Part shown: one piece after another, positions 10,465-20,530 of the stretch
Numbering within the stretch: position 1 is the first letter of the stretch
Layout: the number at the start of each line of letters is the position of its first letter
Assembly: GCA_026120035.1 (NCBI GenBank)
Contig: JALRME010000009.1
Location: forward strand, 1 to 64,000
Source: Coleophoma eucalyptorum
Lineage: Eukaryota > Ascomycota > Leotiomycetes > Helotiales > Dermateaceae
Direction: 5' to 3'
DNA length: 64,000 nt
Notes under the pieces: generated by a model
What the model saw: the letters and a program-made list of their open reading frames with translations, nothing else
Told to the model about the DNA's origin: nothing
Database searches by the model: none
Position numbers and translations under genes: made by a program

Positions 10465-11227
10465 TCTCGAGTCCATCACTAGGATATGCAGTCTTTATGA
10501 CTGAGGAGAGCTCATTGCTTTGCCCTAGGTAGAGTAGCGGCAGGATATTCAACAACTGAACTATGCAATTGCCAGCGTTTGAAACGAAGCCCTTAGCCGA
10601 AAGACTGTATCCGAGCATGATGACAATATGGGCGAGTACGCCAAGAGACAGCGCTCGCTTTGCATGCCCAAATTGTGTCAGTGTGAGGTAGGCTGCCGGT
10701 CAAAACAAAGTAAAGGTTGTAAAAAGACCCGGATTATATACTAGACCATCTCTGACCGAGATGGCGACGTGCTGTAAACCGTTGATGGACATGAATCCAT
10801 AGTAATTGGCAGTGATGTTGGGGTAGAATTGCGCGAAGTAGCCCATTATCACAATAGCGACATTGACAGTCAAGCATGCTGTGACTGTTATAGGGCAGTC
10901 GTCAGTGTCAAATCCCTATTGTAAATTAACATGGCTCGTTCAGCTCCGGGGACGACGAAGTACGACCTACCATGGATTTGCACCATCAATCTACGAATGG
11001 ATACCGCTTTCCGTCAAATCGTACCCATGCTCCCCGAACTGATGAATCATGTAGATTGGCAAGCCAATCGACATTAAACATGATGGCTCGGTAAGACGCT
11101 TACTCCATTGTTGCCAAGAATCCGCCTTGCTTATGCCAACTGTGACTGGCCATGCTTGGGTCAGAGGTCTGAAGATCGTAAGCAATCCAATGGGTCCTGC
11201 AAACAATGGCCAGTCTGAAAGATCCAT
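10465..11227 (-). pseudogene. Broken HXXEE-domain paralogue
   Basis: Minus-strand relative of the intact HXXEE gene at 12232-13070. Exon 1 starts at ATG 11227 (MDLSDWPLFAG..) and reaches LPIYMIHQFGEHGYDL; the motif reads HQFGE instead of HQFEE. Just after it the frame shifts: the continuation GKRYPFVD..WCKSM, which matches GRHYQFQAELCGKL of the paralogue, is in another frame and holds a TGA. The intron (10970-10885, GTAGGT..CAG) is at the equivalent place. Exon 2 continues with NYYGFMSINGLQHVAISVRD and YNPGLFTTFTLF, then another TGA. Two frame breaks plus the motif change make this a pseudogene. It lies head to head with the intact copy. Confidence 0.65.
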
Positions 11228-11705
11228 AATCTAAGTATGTACAGGCTGATTCTCGTCTGAACAGAAATTAAAGTGTGGACCAAAACTTGGGGCTGTAAAA
11301 GAGAGGAGACAGAGAATGAGTCTAACATGCGATTAGTCGAGTCGACACGAGCGACTATTGTATAGCTTTTGACTTGTCGGCACTGATATTTGAAGCGTTT
11401 CTCCCGGGGCGGACGGATATGCCGGTAATGGAACGGAGCTATGCTGGTATGATATAATTACTTCTAAAGGACGTGCCTGAATGATGGCTCCGTGGTTGTC
11501 TATGGATAGATGCGAGGAAGCCGGCGTCCCCTAATTGCCCGGTGGAGATCCAACTCAACTATGGCCTTTAATCTCTGGCTATGGACTCGCTTTTTGCTTC
11601 ATTCGTCAAAGAAAGGCCCGGATTTATCGGCGAGACGGAAGTTTCACGAACGCGAGCAGCGAAGACCGGTAGACGTCGGTTTAGCGAAGGCCGACTGACC
11701 GGGCC
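11228..11705. other. Region between HXXEE copies, no gene seen
   Basis: Shared upstream space of the two divergent HXXEE copies. An open frame at 11510-11698 is Arg-rich and lacks family features; I do not support it as a gene. Confidence 0.4.
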
Positions 11706-12083
11706 GTACGAAAGGGGTTATCGAAATTCATGAAAAACAGGGATCTCACCGTCTTTTCTACCATACCCTCACCACTATCTACCTACGCAACTCTCTAGAT
11801 CTGAACCCAATTGAGAATGTATGGAGTATCTTAAAACAGAGATTACAAATAGGAACCCACATGGCGGCTGGTCCACTGCACAGCTAAGCTAAAGGAAGTC
11901 GTAGTTGATATCTGGGACCATGATATCCAGCAGAAAGAGATCAATAGCTTCATTGACTCTATTCCACAGAAATTAGCCAAGTCAGGCTCCGGAAGGGAGC
12001 CTAGTCTCCATACTAAATAGGCTTAGTGTGGCAGCAGAATAACCCCTCATCATTTCCATGAATTTCGATAACCTCTTTCGTAC
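11706..12083 (+). mobile_element. Miniature Tc1/mariner element with transposase tail
   Basis: A 378-bp element bounded by terminal inverted repeats: the first 27 bases (GTACGAAAGGGGTTATCGAA..) and the reverse complement of the last 27 differ at one position. TA dinucleotides at 11707-11708 and 12081-12082 fit the TA target duplication of Tc1/mariner elements. Inside, the plus strand encodes the C-terminal end of a DDE transposase: SLDLNPIENVWSILKQRL (the E of NPIEN is the usual third catalytic acid) followed by INSFIDSIPQKLAKS. The rest of the transposase is deleted, so the element cannot move itself. It sits in the promoter region of the intact HXXEE gene, about 150 bases before its start codon. 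Confidence 0.8.
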
Positions 12084-12231
12084 TTTGACATCACCACAAG
12101 TTTTAGAAAGGAATGAAGATTTCAAAATCTCCTCATATAAAGGCCAGCAAAGCCACCTGCCTCCCCAAAACTTCTCTGTAACAAGTCCGGAAAGCTTTCC
12201 TTAAGATCTTTAGAACCTGTCGCCAAAAGTC

Positions 12232-13070
12232 ATGAAATTCTCGGACGTCTCACTTATCACCAGCTGGCCCTTTGCGGCATTTGGCGCTAGCCTGTGGCTA
12301 GCATTTCCACTCTTCCTCGACCAGTGGACCACTGGGAAACGGGGTGTCAGTACAACTGCCAGTCTCCAGTCGTGGCTAAAGCGTCTCAACGATCCAAGAT
12401 GGTGGATGATGTTTGGTTTGCCGCTCTACATGATGCATCAGTTCGAGGAATACGGCATCGATCTCTACGGACGGCACTACCAGTTTCAGGCTGAGTTGTG
12501 CGGGAAATTGGTATGAGTTAGCCTCGTCTTCTCTTCCTCGAATTCTTTTCTTTTGTGATGCCGTCAAGTGATCTCTTCTCGCAGATCACTTCTGACTGAC
12601 CGTCACTGCAGGGTATGCCTGATGTCAACCAGTGCCAAGTCAAGCCATGGCATACCATGTATATCAATCTCGGACTCGTCTGCTATGGCGCAATTCGTGG
12701 GCGAGGTAGCATCACCAACATGGCCGGCCCTGGAGCCAACTTCTACGGACTATGTGTCGGGAATGGCTTTTTCCACGTCCTCAACCTCTTCCGTGACGCT
12801 GCTGGAGGCGAAGAGGCTTACAATCCTGGTTTTATCACGGCCTTAGTCCTGCTCATTCCTTCCGGTATCCTAGCATTGCGCGCTTTGATGATAGAGGATA
12901 TCATCACGAGCAAGGGTGCAACTAGAGCCGTTTTCTTGGGCTGCGTAGCCCATATTCCCCTCCTCGTCGGGCTGTGGTTAAGATCGAGGGGTAAGATTGG
13001 AGATTTGATTTTCTTGCCTTGGGAAGCTGCGGATGTAGTGGGATTGTTGACGCTTTCCGTGCCCGTGTAG
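12232..13070 (+). CDS. HXXEE-domain membrane protein, two exons
   Basis: Exon 1 (12232-12510) and exon 2 (12612-13070) join in frame through an intron with GTATGA donor and CTGCAG acceptor, giving 245 residues. The name-giving motif is intact: His69-Gln-Phe-Glu72-Glu73 in MMHQFEEYGIDL. Hydrophobic segments at about 13-30 and 60-68 and several in exon 2 (GANFYGLCVGNGFFHVLNLF, ALVLLIPSGILALRAL, AVFLGCVAHIPLLVGLWL, VVGLLTLSVPV) indicate a polytopic membrane protein. The HXXEE family is known from bacteria and fungi; its conserved His and Glu residues suggest metal-dependent enzyme chemistry in the membrane, but the function is unknown. A broken paralogue lies head to head upstream, with a miniature Tc1 element between. 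Confidence 0.8.
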
Positions 13071-14670
13071 AGGAAGCGCTCCTGTATCTGAACAGGTTGG
13101 CAGGTGTGTGTCAAGACTTCGTGCCTTCAGTTTCTGTATTAGGAATGGCTTGTGATGTACCCTGTCTCCACGCTTGTGCTTGGCAATGTTGGGCGAAGTG
13201 GTATTACTATTGTAGGAACATTCAAGGCTGATTTTACATTCCTTGCTTCATTGGAGCAAGAACTTTTGTAGAATACATTTCGCCCATATCAGAGCATACT
13301 TTCGCTGAAATCAGGCAAGGTGATTTGAACAGTACCTAGAAAACTACGGAGAACTAGCATTCCCAAAGGCGCCACTTGAATTCCGGTGATTCCAAGGGCT
13401 ACCGGACTTTCGGTCGATCTTCTCAAAACTGGCGGTTGCTCTACGTAGTCTTCAAACAGAGAGCGGTAATGACCCTTGAAGACAATTTAGTGAGCGGAGG
13501 AATAAACCTGAATAGTGCAAATTGAAAGCGAAAGTCTAACTTTAAACCGATACGACACGAGTTATAGCGACGACAGCATTCCAGTCAAGAAATAGTAGCA
13601 TTGACCAGCAGTACAATCTCATCAATTATGCAGCGATTCGAGCTACTTCCATAGCGAAAGGCATGGCATCACCAAAGTGACTGAAAGTCGCCGTATACCG
13701 AGACAAGCTACGCCATAGGTAGATGAGTTATGCGATACTAAGCATTTCGTATAACTACCTAAAAAAAAGCTACATAGATATGTTCGGCACATGCATTCAT
13801 CTTTTACGGAATGGGGTTATCAAAATTCATGAAATACAGGGGCTCCTAACCGACTTTTCTACTATACCCTAACCATTTATCTTCGCGATATCGTCACTAT
13901 ATCGTCATCGACATTGATAGTGATAGCGACAGCAATATCAATAGCTATAATGGACAACTACAGACACTCCATCATTTCAAGCTTTGCTCAGCCGCCAGTT
14001 GATATGGCAAGCAATGGCGTCGCCATATAGATGGCAGGCCTGGGAATTAGACCAAGCTAGGAAGCATAGCCAATGCAACAAGACCAAGCTTAGATCAATA
14101 CACCTAAACTACGATGAAGACCTAGAGGTCCTGCAGGTGGGTCTATTGTCCTTAAACCCCTAATCGCCGACCTGAGAACCGCGTACAAACTCGCTGGCAA
14201 GCAATTAATACGCATGCTTCTCGCTTGGCGAGGCGCAAACTACTACTTAATCAAGTTCAATTTGGATATACTGTATTCAGGACAACCTGGAATCCTTCAT
14301 AATTCTCTTGCTTGATTATGGACACCTCCCTGGTGGACGGAACATGACATGAGAGTAAGAGCACCTGAAAAAGCCAGTATGGAATCATTGACTCCCTTTA
14401 CGGTAAGGCATATCAAGTAGGTGCTTGAAGAAATGGCATGCCTGTACGCCTTTTGCTATGACAAAAATTGGTAATTAGGTCTCCCGGAACTTCCGACTGT
14501 AGCAGGCGCCATCTCGGAGATATTAGCTTGGAGCGGGCGATGACTGCACAGTGGACCGGGGCTCTCACTTCGAAATGCCGTCTTGACGGCCGCTGTAGAT
14601 AAAAGGGTCACCTCTTCTAAAGAAAAAGACGTAAATCTAACAAAACGATAAACATTTACATCTTACAAAC
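13071..14670. other. Intergenic, with a fragment of the Tc1-type repeat
   Basis: No supported gene over 1.6 kb. At about 13797-13880 the sequence TTACGGAATGGGGTTATCAAAATTCATGAAATACAGGGG.. resembles the 5' end of the miniature Tc1 element at 11706, then diverges, so one end of another copy survives. The last ~80 bases are the AT-rich leader of the aldehyde dehydrogenase fragment. Confidence 0.45.
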
Positions 14671-15360
14671 ATGTCGAAACAAGCAGTTAGTGGCGAGTCA
14701 CCCGGCTTCGGCCTCATCATCGACAACAAGGAAGTCTATAATAGGCAGATCTGCATGTCGACAGAGCGGATCATAATTCATAAAGATATTCTGCCGAAAT
14801 TCACACAGCTTTTTAAGGAGAAAATTGATTCTCTGTATGCGGCAGATCCGGCGAAGGACGACAAGGCGCAGTTGGGAACACTTATAAGTCAGTCTGCGGC
14901 GTCAAAAGTAGACAAACTGATCTCTAGCGCGCTTGAGAACGGTGCCAAAGTTGCAGGCGGCAAGTACTCGGTCCAAGGGTCGATCGTGCAACCGGTTGTC
15001 CTATCTAAAGTGACGAAAGACATAGATATTTTCTATCAAGAATCGTTCGGGCCGGTGGTCTCACTACATGAATTCGAGACAATCGAGGAACCTATTGCTA
15101 TAGCCAATGATACCGAATATGGTCTTGTGTCGTCGATTTTTGGGTCTAATATTATGGAGGTGATCAAGGTCGCTAGGAGGATTAAAAGTGGTAGTTGCCA
15201 TATCAACGGTCCTACAGTCCACGATGAGCCGCATTTTCCCCTTGGCGGTATGAAGGCGAGTGGATTTGGCACATTTGGTGGCGCGGCTTGTATCAACGAG
15301 TTTACGGAGGATAAAGTCATTACAATTGCTGGGCCGGGAGAGCATTTCTTTCCTGTCTGA
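14671..15360 (+). CDS. Aldehyde dehydrogenase lacking the N-terminal half
   Basis: 229 residues that match only the C-terminal half of the NAD(P)-dependent aldehyde dehydrogenase family (usual length about 480-500). The catalytic cysteine is present as Cys28 in RQICMSTERI (family GQxCxxxxR; the Gly here is Arg). The Glu of the ELGGK/P motif and the whole Rossmann-type cofactor domain are missing. Later family landmarks are in order: ESFGPVV (about 124-130), a NDTEYGLVSSIF stretch, HINGPTVHDEPHFPLGGMKASGFG and the C-terminal EFTEDKVITI. The ATG has a good fungal context (AAACATGTC) and the reading frame is clean. It may be a deletion product that kept the original start, or a cut gene with a new start. 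Activity as an oxidising dehydrogenase is unlikely. Closest in feel to salicylaldehyde/vanillin dehydrogenases. Confidence 0.75.
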   Translation: MSKQAVSGESPGFGLIIDNKEVYNRQICMSTERIIIHKDILPKFTQLFKEKIDSLYAADPAKDDKAQLGTLISQSAASKVDKLISSALENGAKVAGGKYSVQGSIVQPVVLSKVTKDIDIFYQESFGPVVSLHEFETIEEPIAIANDTEYGLVSSIFGSNIMEVIKVARRIKSGSCHINGPTVHDEPHFPLGGMKASGFGTFGGAACINEFTEDKVITIAGPGEHFFPV

Positions 15361-15854
15361 GTTTATGAATTGAATGTAAGATGGTGAGGAGTGCGGATAT
15401 GTAAAAGTCCTCCAACGGCGGTATGAAAGGCTTTTGTGGTATGTTCGGATACGGTCTGCTGGGGCAGCCACCGTTGATTTCCTACGAATACCAATTGACA
15501 CACTCGCGCGCGCGGCTCCAAACTTGCATCTACGAGGTCCGTTGACCCGAAATGGCAACTCCACTTATGAGCCGGCTAACAACAGAAGCGTCGAATTTAT
15601 CGCATAATTATGATAGGCCTTGGCCTGAATCTGCACTGATAAGCGCTGCAACAGGATTTCCTCCACAGAAGAACGAACTAAGAATCCCTGTCCCCGAACC
15701 ATCTGAGTAGCTACCCTGGTAACAAGCCATATCCAACCGCATGACGTTTGAGACACCGGATAGTATGGCTATCTAGATGCTAGAGCTTGGATTACCCCAC
15801 ATCTCCCCTATTTCTTTGCAGAATCACTTTCGCAATGCCTATTTCACAGCCAGC
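15361..15854. other. Convergent intergenic space, no gene seen
   Basis: 3' flanks of the aldehyde dehydrogenase fragment (plus) and the HET gene (minus). Minus-strand open frames here are antisense shadows of the dehydrogenase or short and featureless. Confidence 0.5.
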
Positions 15855-18071
15855 CTACGCAACACGGATATCCTCCCACTTCGTGTCCTTAGTGATTGCC
15901 TCACCGTACATGATGCCATAGACATACGCAGCGCCGACGATGGAGAAGCAGGATTGGTCTTCAGGGTGTGGCCGTACCACGAGCGGACAAGGGCAGCCCT
16001 TAACAATAATAATGCTATCACCTTCTACCGCCCACATAGGAGCTAGTACGTAGTGGCCCTGATCCGATACTATAAATCTCAGCCGGCCCAACGATGCTAG
16101 AGACGCCGTAAAAGCAAGATTCTCGGCCTCGTGGTCCGTTCGAAGCCTGTGCACCTCGTCAGAGCGGGCCAGCAGCTCCAATTTCTCCGGGAGTTTTTCC
16201 ATACGCTCATAGTCGTGGTGAAATTCGATCGTTGACGGCATGTGCCCCTTCGAGTCGGTGGCCGCCAGCTCGTCGATATCCCGCAGCGCACCTAGCAACT
16301 CGGCAATGGGTTGGCCTTCATTTTTGGCATCCCAATATTTGTGATATTTGTTCCAGAATCCTACCATGACCCACGATCGAAAGGGCCGACCCTCCTCGTG
16401 CTGTGGCCAATGAGCAGGGGAATAGCCTCCAGACTGGTTCATGATGATGGTCCGCCAGAATGCCTCAACCCGAGCCTCGCCGGTGTGCCGATATATGAGC
16501 TCCTGGCCTAGTAAATGCTTCACCCAAGTTTCGGGGCCCCCAAATTTGATTTCGTTGCCGTCACAACCGAAAAACTGAAGGCTCCCTAGGTGCATTGCCC
16601 TGACCCGTAGCTTGTGATGGTCCACATACACGATATTTCGATTGGCCGTTTTCATCATATTGGCAGTGCCATCTTGACTCAATGACCTAGAAGAATCGAA
16701 ATAGGGTCTTATGCCCATAAGCGTGGAGAAGGGTCCGGATCTTGACAAATCCGGGACCCAGGATGGCAGTCCTTTCAACCTATCCCCCGGTGGATCGTCC
16801 AGCGCCGCAAGGATCACGAGGCTCTGGGTCTGCAGGATGGCTTGTGATGTGATGTTCTCGAACACAGACGCTGGGGTGGCGGATTCGCTATAATCTGGCG
16901 TGATAGCCAGGTCATGCAGGTTTACGTCGGTTTCACGACTGGTAAGATAGTTGACAATGCCCAGGTATCCAAAGACTTTATCTCGAGGATCGGACGACTC
17001 AACCATCCGGTGTGCGATGGCGAAATGCATGGAAAGGGTTGCGGGCGCGATCCGAGTGTCATTTGTCGTCATCCAAATGTACTCCCGTAGCTCGCTAAAT
17101 TGAGAGTCTTCTTCTCTCCCTGCTTCGGCGTCTTCTTGGCACTGTCCTCTTAGGAGAGCAAGTTCGAAGAATTGAGAAACGGGATCGGTTACTGTCATAA
17201 TATGGTGATCGCTATCAACGTCATGTTTCCTCAATTTGTTGCCTTGAAGACCCGTCAGGTGGCCTGCAAGTCTCGTGGCACGACAGAGGAACGCGGCGAC
17301 TCGGTGAAGCTGGTCCCAGGTGAATGTCAGGTTGCCCCAGAGGAAGAAGACGTTCTCCGAAAGAGCAACTTCCTGGATGACCCAGGCCCTGTTGAACCAC
17401 CGCTGCTGGAAGAAGCATAGGATCGCCAGCCAGTTCGCAATAGCCTCTAGCGGTGGTAATTTGTAGTGGCTGAATGGTTTGGGCGGCAGAGATGGTATAT
17501 TTGGATAGGAGCTTGCCATTTCTGCTACCTCCGCCTCTGGTATCTTGCCGATAACGTCGATTATGTTCAGAGCCGAGTACTTTTCATAGAAAGAGTAGGG
17601 CTTTCCCAGCCAAACGAGCGTACAATTCGCCTGCTTGTAGATGCGATCCATGATGCGCACCTGAGTGGCCCGCTCATCGGGATCATCCTGGTTAATACAC
17701 AGAGCATCGATCCACAAGTAGGAATTGAGTGTGCCCGAGTCGGACCTCAGCCGGTAGAGAACATGCAGCAGATTCGGGAAGACGTGGAAGGATCGACCGT
17801 TTATGAGGATCGCGCACTTGTCTGCCTCCCCATACTCCGGAATGCGAGCGTCTGGCGCCCCCCAGGTGTACGAAAGTGCGAAGTATGGTGGGACCTCGTC
17901 TATGGGAAAGGTTTCGATTACAAGTTCGAGCTTGCCGAACCCGAAGGTGAGATTGCTGCATGGGTTGATGTGGATCAAGCGGATAGCCTTATCGTCGATT
18001 GGTGAATCATGCTTGAATTCGTTCTCCTCGCGCGGCCCCCAGACAGCTCTCGTGATCCCGGCCCAGCTCAT
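15855..18071 (-). CDS. HET-domain (heterokaryon incompatibility) protein
   Basis: Intronless 738-residue protein with an N-terminal HET domain (about 60-240). The three classical blocks are visible: FALSYTWG at 64-71, LWIDALCINQDD at 119-130 and RAWVIQEV at 228-235. The middle and C-terminal parts follow the common layout of fungal HET proteins, ending in a small domain GDSIIIVKGCPCPLVVRP, then VGAAYVYGIMYGEA, which is the usual C-terminal signature of this subfamily. HET domains are fungal TIR-like death-inducing modules that act in the cytoplasm and trigger cell death on non-self recognition; most members are uncharacterised. The gene shows no RIP stops. Its start codon opens the long frame directly, and it is convergent with the dehydrogenase fragment. 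Confidence 0.92.
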   Translation of the reverse strand: MSWAGITRAVWGPREENEFKHDSPIDDKAIRLIHINPCSNLTFGFGKLELVIETFPIDEVPPYFALSYTWGAPDARIPEYGEADKCAILINGRSFHVFPNLLHVLYRLRSDSGTLNSYLWIDALCINQDDPDERATQVRIMDRIYKQANCTLVWLGKPYSFYEKYSALNIIDVIGKIPEAEVAEMASSYPNIPSLPPKPFSHYKLPPLEAIANWLAILCFFQQRWFNRAWVIQEVALSENVFFLWGNLTFTWDQLHRVAAFLCRATRLAGHLTGLQGNKLRKHDVDSDHHIMTVTDPVSQFFELALLRGQCQEDAEAGREEDSQFSELREYIWMTTNDTRIAPATLSMHFAIAHRMVESSDPRDKVFGYLGIVNYLTSRETDVNLHDLAITPDYSESATPASVFENITSQAILQTQSLVILAALDDPPGDRLKGLPSWVPDLSRSGPFSTLMGIRPYFDSSRSLSQDGTANMMKTANRNIVYVDHHKLRVRAMHLGSLQFFGCDGNEIKFGGPETWVKHLLGQELIYRHTGEARVEAFWRTIIMNQSGGYSPAHWPQHEEGRPFRSWVMVGFWNKYHKYWDAKNEGQPIAELLGALRDIDELAATDSKGHMPSTIEFHHDYERMEKLPEKLELLARSDEVHRLRTDHEAENLAFTASLASLGRLRFIVSDQGHYVLAPMWAVEGDSIIIVKGCPCPLVVRPHPEDQSCFSIVGAAYVYGIMYGEAITKDTKWEDIRVA

Positions 18072-18629
18072 AACAGATTTGATGACTTTGAGCTGCGAAT
18101 AAGAGACCGGAGGAAGTTCAAGTTCGACACCGCTTATTGAGGCAGAACCAAGGGCTAGTCAGCTCAGCACAAAGCACTAGAATAGTTCTCTTGTTGAAAT
18201 GGAAGCTTATGCAGAGTTATACACGAGAGTCTGTCACGTATAAAATGGTTGAAGGACTTACATGGAGTGTAAGAATAGTTGTCAGTGGTCGTGTAGCTGA
18301 ACTGAGACACTTCTCCCTACGTTGGTTAATGTCGCATTGATGTCATGTGATACAACAGCGTCCCGGAACTTTATGTTATTGAGAGGTCTGTCGCATCGAT
18401 ATTAGGGTTGACTTGCACATTGCCATTCGCTCAGTTCTGTTGATGCGTCGCTTGAGTTCGCGCGCTGGTCGGGGGAACTACCGTCAGGTTGCATTGTCGG
18501 GGTCACCACCAGAAATTAGTTCACATTCGATCCTATTTCCTCCGGTGTAACTAGCTTCCAACTTGCAGGTCTCCCACGAGCCAAGAAACTTATCACGCTC
18601 CTAGCGATTGCGGCTTCTACTCGCGCTTA

Positions 18630-18886
18630 TTGGTCCTGAGTTTGGCACTCAGCATAACTCGGGACGTAGGGCACGTTTGTAAACGAAAAAAAAGCATAGT
18701 TGGTTTGAGGGAGGTCGATCGGGAGTCCGTTGATACCTTGACTGAAAGTGCTTCGAAAAGACCTTTACAAAATACTCCGCAAGCAATAGCCGAGAATTAT
18801 GGAATGGGGGCTCGCCAAGACATACCCTGGACTAGGGCGACGCTAAAATTCACCTATGGCAGTCGCAGGGATAGCTCTCTCCAAGC
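18630..18886 (+). pseudogene. Fragment related to the large RIP-killed gene at 40.9 kb
   Basis: At 18732-18794 a segment encoding DTLTESASKRPLQNTPQAIAE is a close relative of 41179-41242 (DTLTRNTSKRPSEKTPQAIAE) at both DNA and protein level. The surrounding frame (start 18630) is short and then overlaps the gag-like frame. It is probably a broken dispersed copy of the repeated gene family starting at 40918. Confidence 0.45.
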
Positions 18887-19822
18887 TTGCTTGACTTACC
18901 TAAAAACAACCACCTTGTTCTTGTCTGTTTTCGATTGGATCAAGAAAAATTGTCGACTAAGGAACCAGCTCAAAGCCAAACTAGAGGAGTGCCTCGAGGA
19001 GAGTCTTTAGGTTACACTAGAGGTAGTTCATCTAGAGGAAAGGGTAAAGCTCGTTCAAGGTCGATTTCTTCTGGAAGTGCTGGTGCCAGAACGACTGCTT
19101 CTATTGGTGTAGGCAAGAGGCTGGTATATTACCATCCGATGCCTATTCCCTATGATTACGGGAGTCCTTATTTTGATGGAAAAGAGGTGACTCGTCACCT
19201 TTAGACCCTAAATAGGTACTACAGAGACTATGGAATAGATAAAGATATTGAGAAGAAGGAACGTTCAGCCGATTACGCGGCGACACAGCAATATAGAGAG
19301 ATTGAACGACTAGCAGATTTTGCCAATCGTACTACTTGGGAGGAATTTCAGAAAGTTTTGCTTAAGGCATATCGCTTCGGGGATTCGGAGCAATTGTTAC
19401 ATACGATAGGATACTTAGAGAAATACGTTCCGGAACTCAAAGCGATAGTTGATCATGGGAATTACTCTCAGAATCAAGTCTACGACTATTGCCGGAGATT
19501 CTACTAAATCAGAACTAAGTGCCTCGAGAATAGATCAACTACAGAGAAAGCATTGATCTTTAAGTTTCTATACGCCTTACCAAACAACCTAAAATCCAGA
19601 GCTATGCTGTTCGCTTCCAACGGAGTCCAATTTGATATGGATAATATGAAGCCATTCAAAGTGATTTGTGAGGAAGTGGAGAACAGTTGTGCCTATCAAA
19701 GAGAGAGGTTCTTTCATTCTCCGGAGGATGAAGTTACTAGCAACACAGAAAGGAGTGAACAAGAGAGTGGTAGCGACATTGGAAGCGAAGATACGAGTAT
19801 TCTGGAGTCTGATACAACTTAA
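18887..19822 (+). pseudogene. gag-like retroelement protein with two RIP stops
   Basis: One frame of 312 codons interrupted only by a TAG (19202-19204) and a TAA (in ..CCGGAGATTCTACTAAATC, ~19505), both from likely Gln codons. The middle reads YFDGKEVTRHL, then LNRYYRDYGI, ADYAATQQYREIERLADFA, TTWEEFQKVLLKAYRFGDSEQ and IVDHGNYSQNQVYDYCRRFY, which is the layout of gag proteins of fungal Ty3/Gypsy-type elements. The N-terminal part is Ser/Arg/Gly-rich, the C-terminus acidic. No CCHC knuckle, protease or reverse transcriptase follows recognisably. Confidence 0.5.
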
Positions 19823-20530
19823 TTTATAATTAAGCCTCCGACTTTGGCAAAGGACCAGCGAATGCTATATCGAGCTTTAGCAACGACATATTAAACTTTG
19901 CGCGAACGCCTAGAAAACCTCTGCAAAGCAAGTGGAATTCTTGGCGACAGTCGACAAACGGTCCCAAACGTTGCCAACTGACGCCCCTTCCATCACTGAA
20001 AGGGAAATGTTATCCTGATTAGGCATTGTATAAGTCTAATACCAAATTCCCCAACGCACTAAGTATTCAGCCAGACAAACACAATTCAGACACCTCGCTA
20101 CGTGGGTGGAGGCCGTAGCTGCTACCTAAAGACACTGAACTCAGGGAGGAAGATGATACCAATAACGAATACGTCCTCAAGTATAACATTGAGAAAGTAG
20201 AAAGCCAAGAATTGCCAGAGACAAATCAATAGCTAGACCTCTTGCGAGAATGAAAGTAGTTGAAGACTGCCAAAGGTAGTCTAGCAACAAGACCTCTTAA
20301 GAAAGAGAAAGCCAAAAGTTCCCTACGAATAAAAAGTCCAGGAATCCAGGAATCTAGGGAGTCGAAGAGAGTCCAGTAAACCAGGGAGTCAAAGTCGAGA
20401 GACCAGGAATCCAGGAGTCCAGGAAGCTAAACAAACGCCAAGAATCAAAGTAAAAACATAAAAAACCTATATCCTTCCTTCCAACCTAGTTATATTGTCG
20501 GAATGTGTTCGAAAGCTATATCTGCTCAAA
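19823..20530 (+). pseudogene. Further retroelement debris downstream of gag
   Basis: A coding-like but broken stretch: a frame near 20130-20330 reads LREEDDTNNEYVLKYNIEKV and then LATRPLKKEKAKSS with TAG stops, followed by repeated AGGAATCCAGGAATC-type words (20338-20430). Probably the degraded continuation of the element. Confidence 0.3.

Noticed and set aside
15064..15564. 166-codon minus-strand frame
   Set aside because: Antisense to the aldehyde dehydrogenase coding sequence; no family features.
17466..18102. Plus-strand frames of 179 and 99 codons
   Set aside because: Antisense shadows of the HET gene at 15855-18071.
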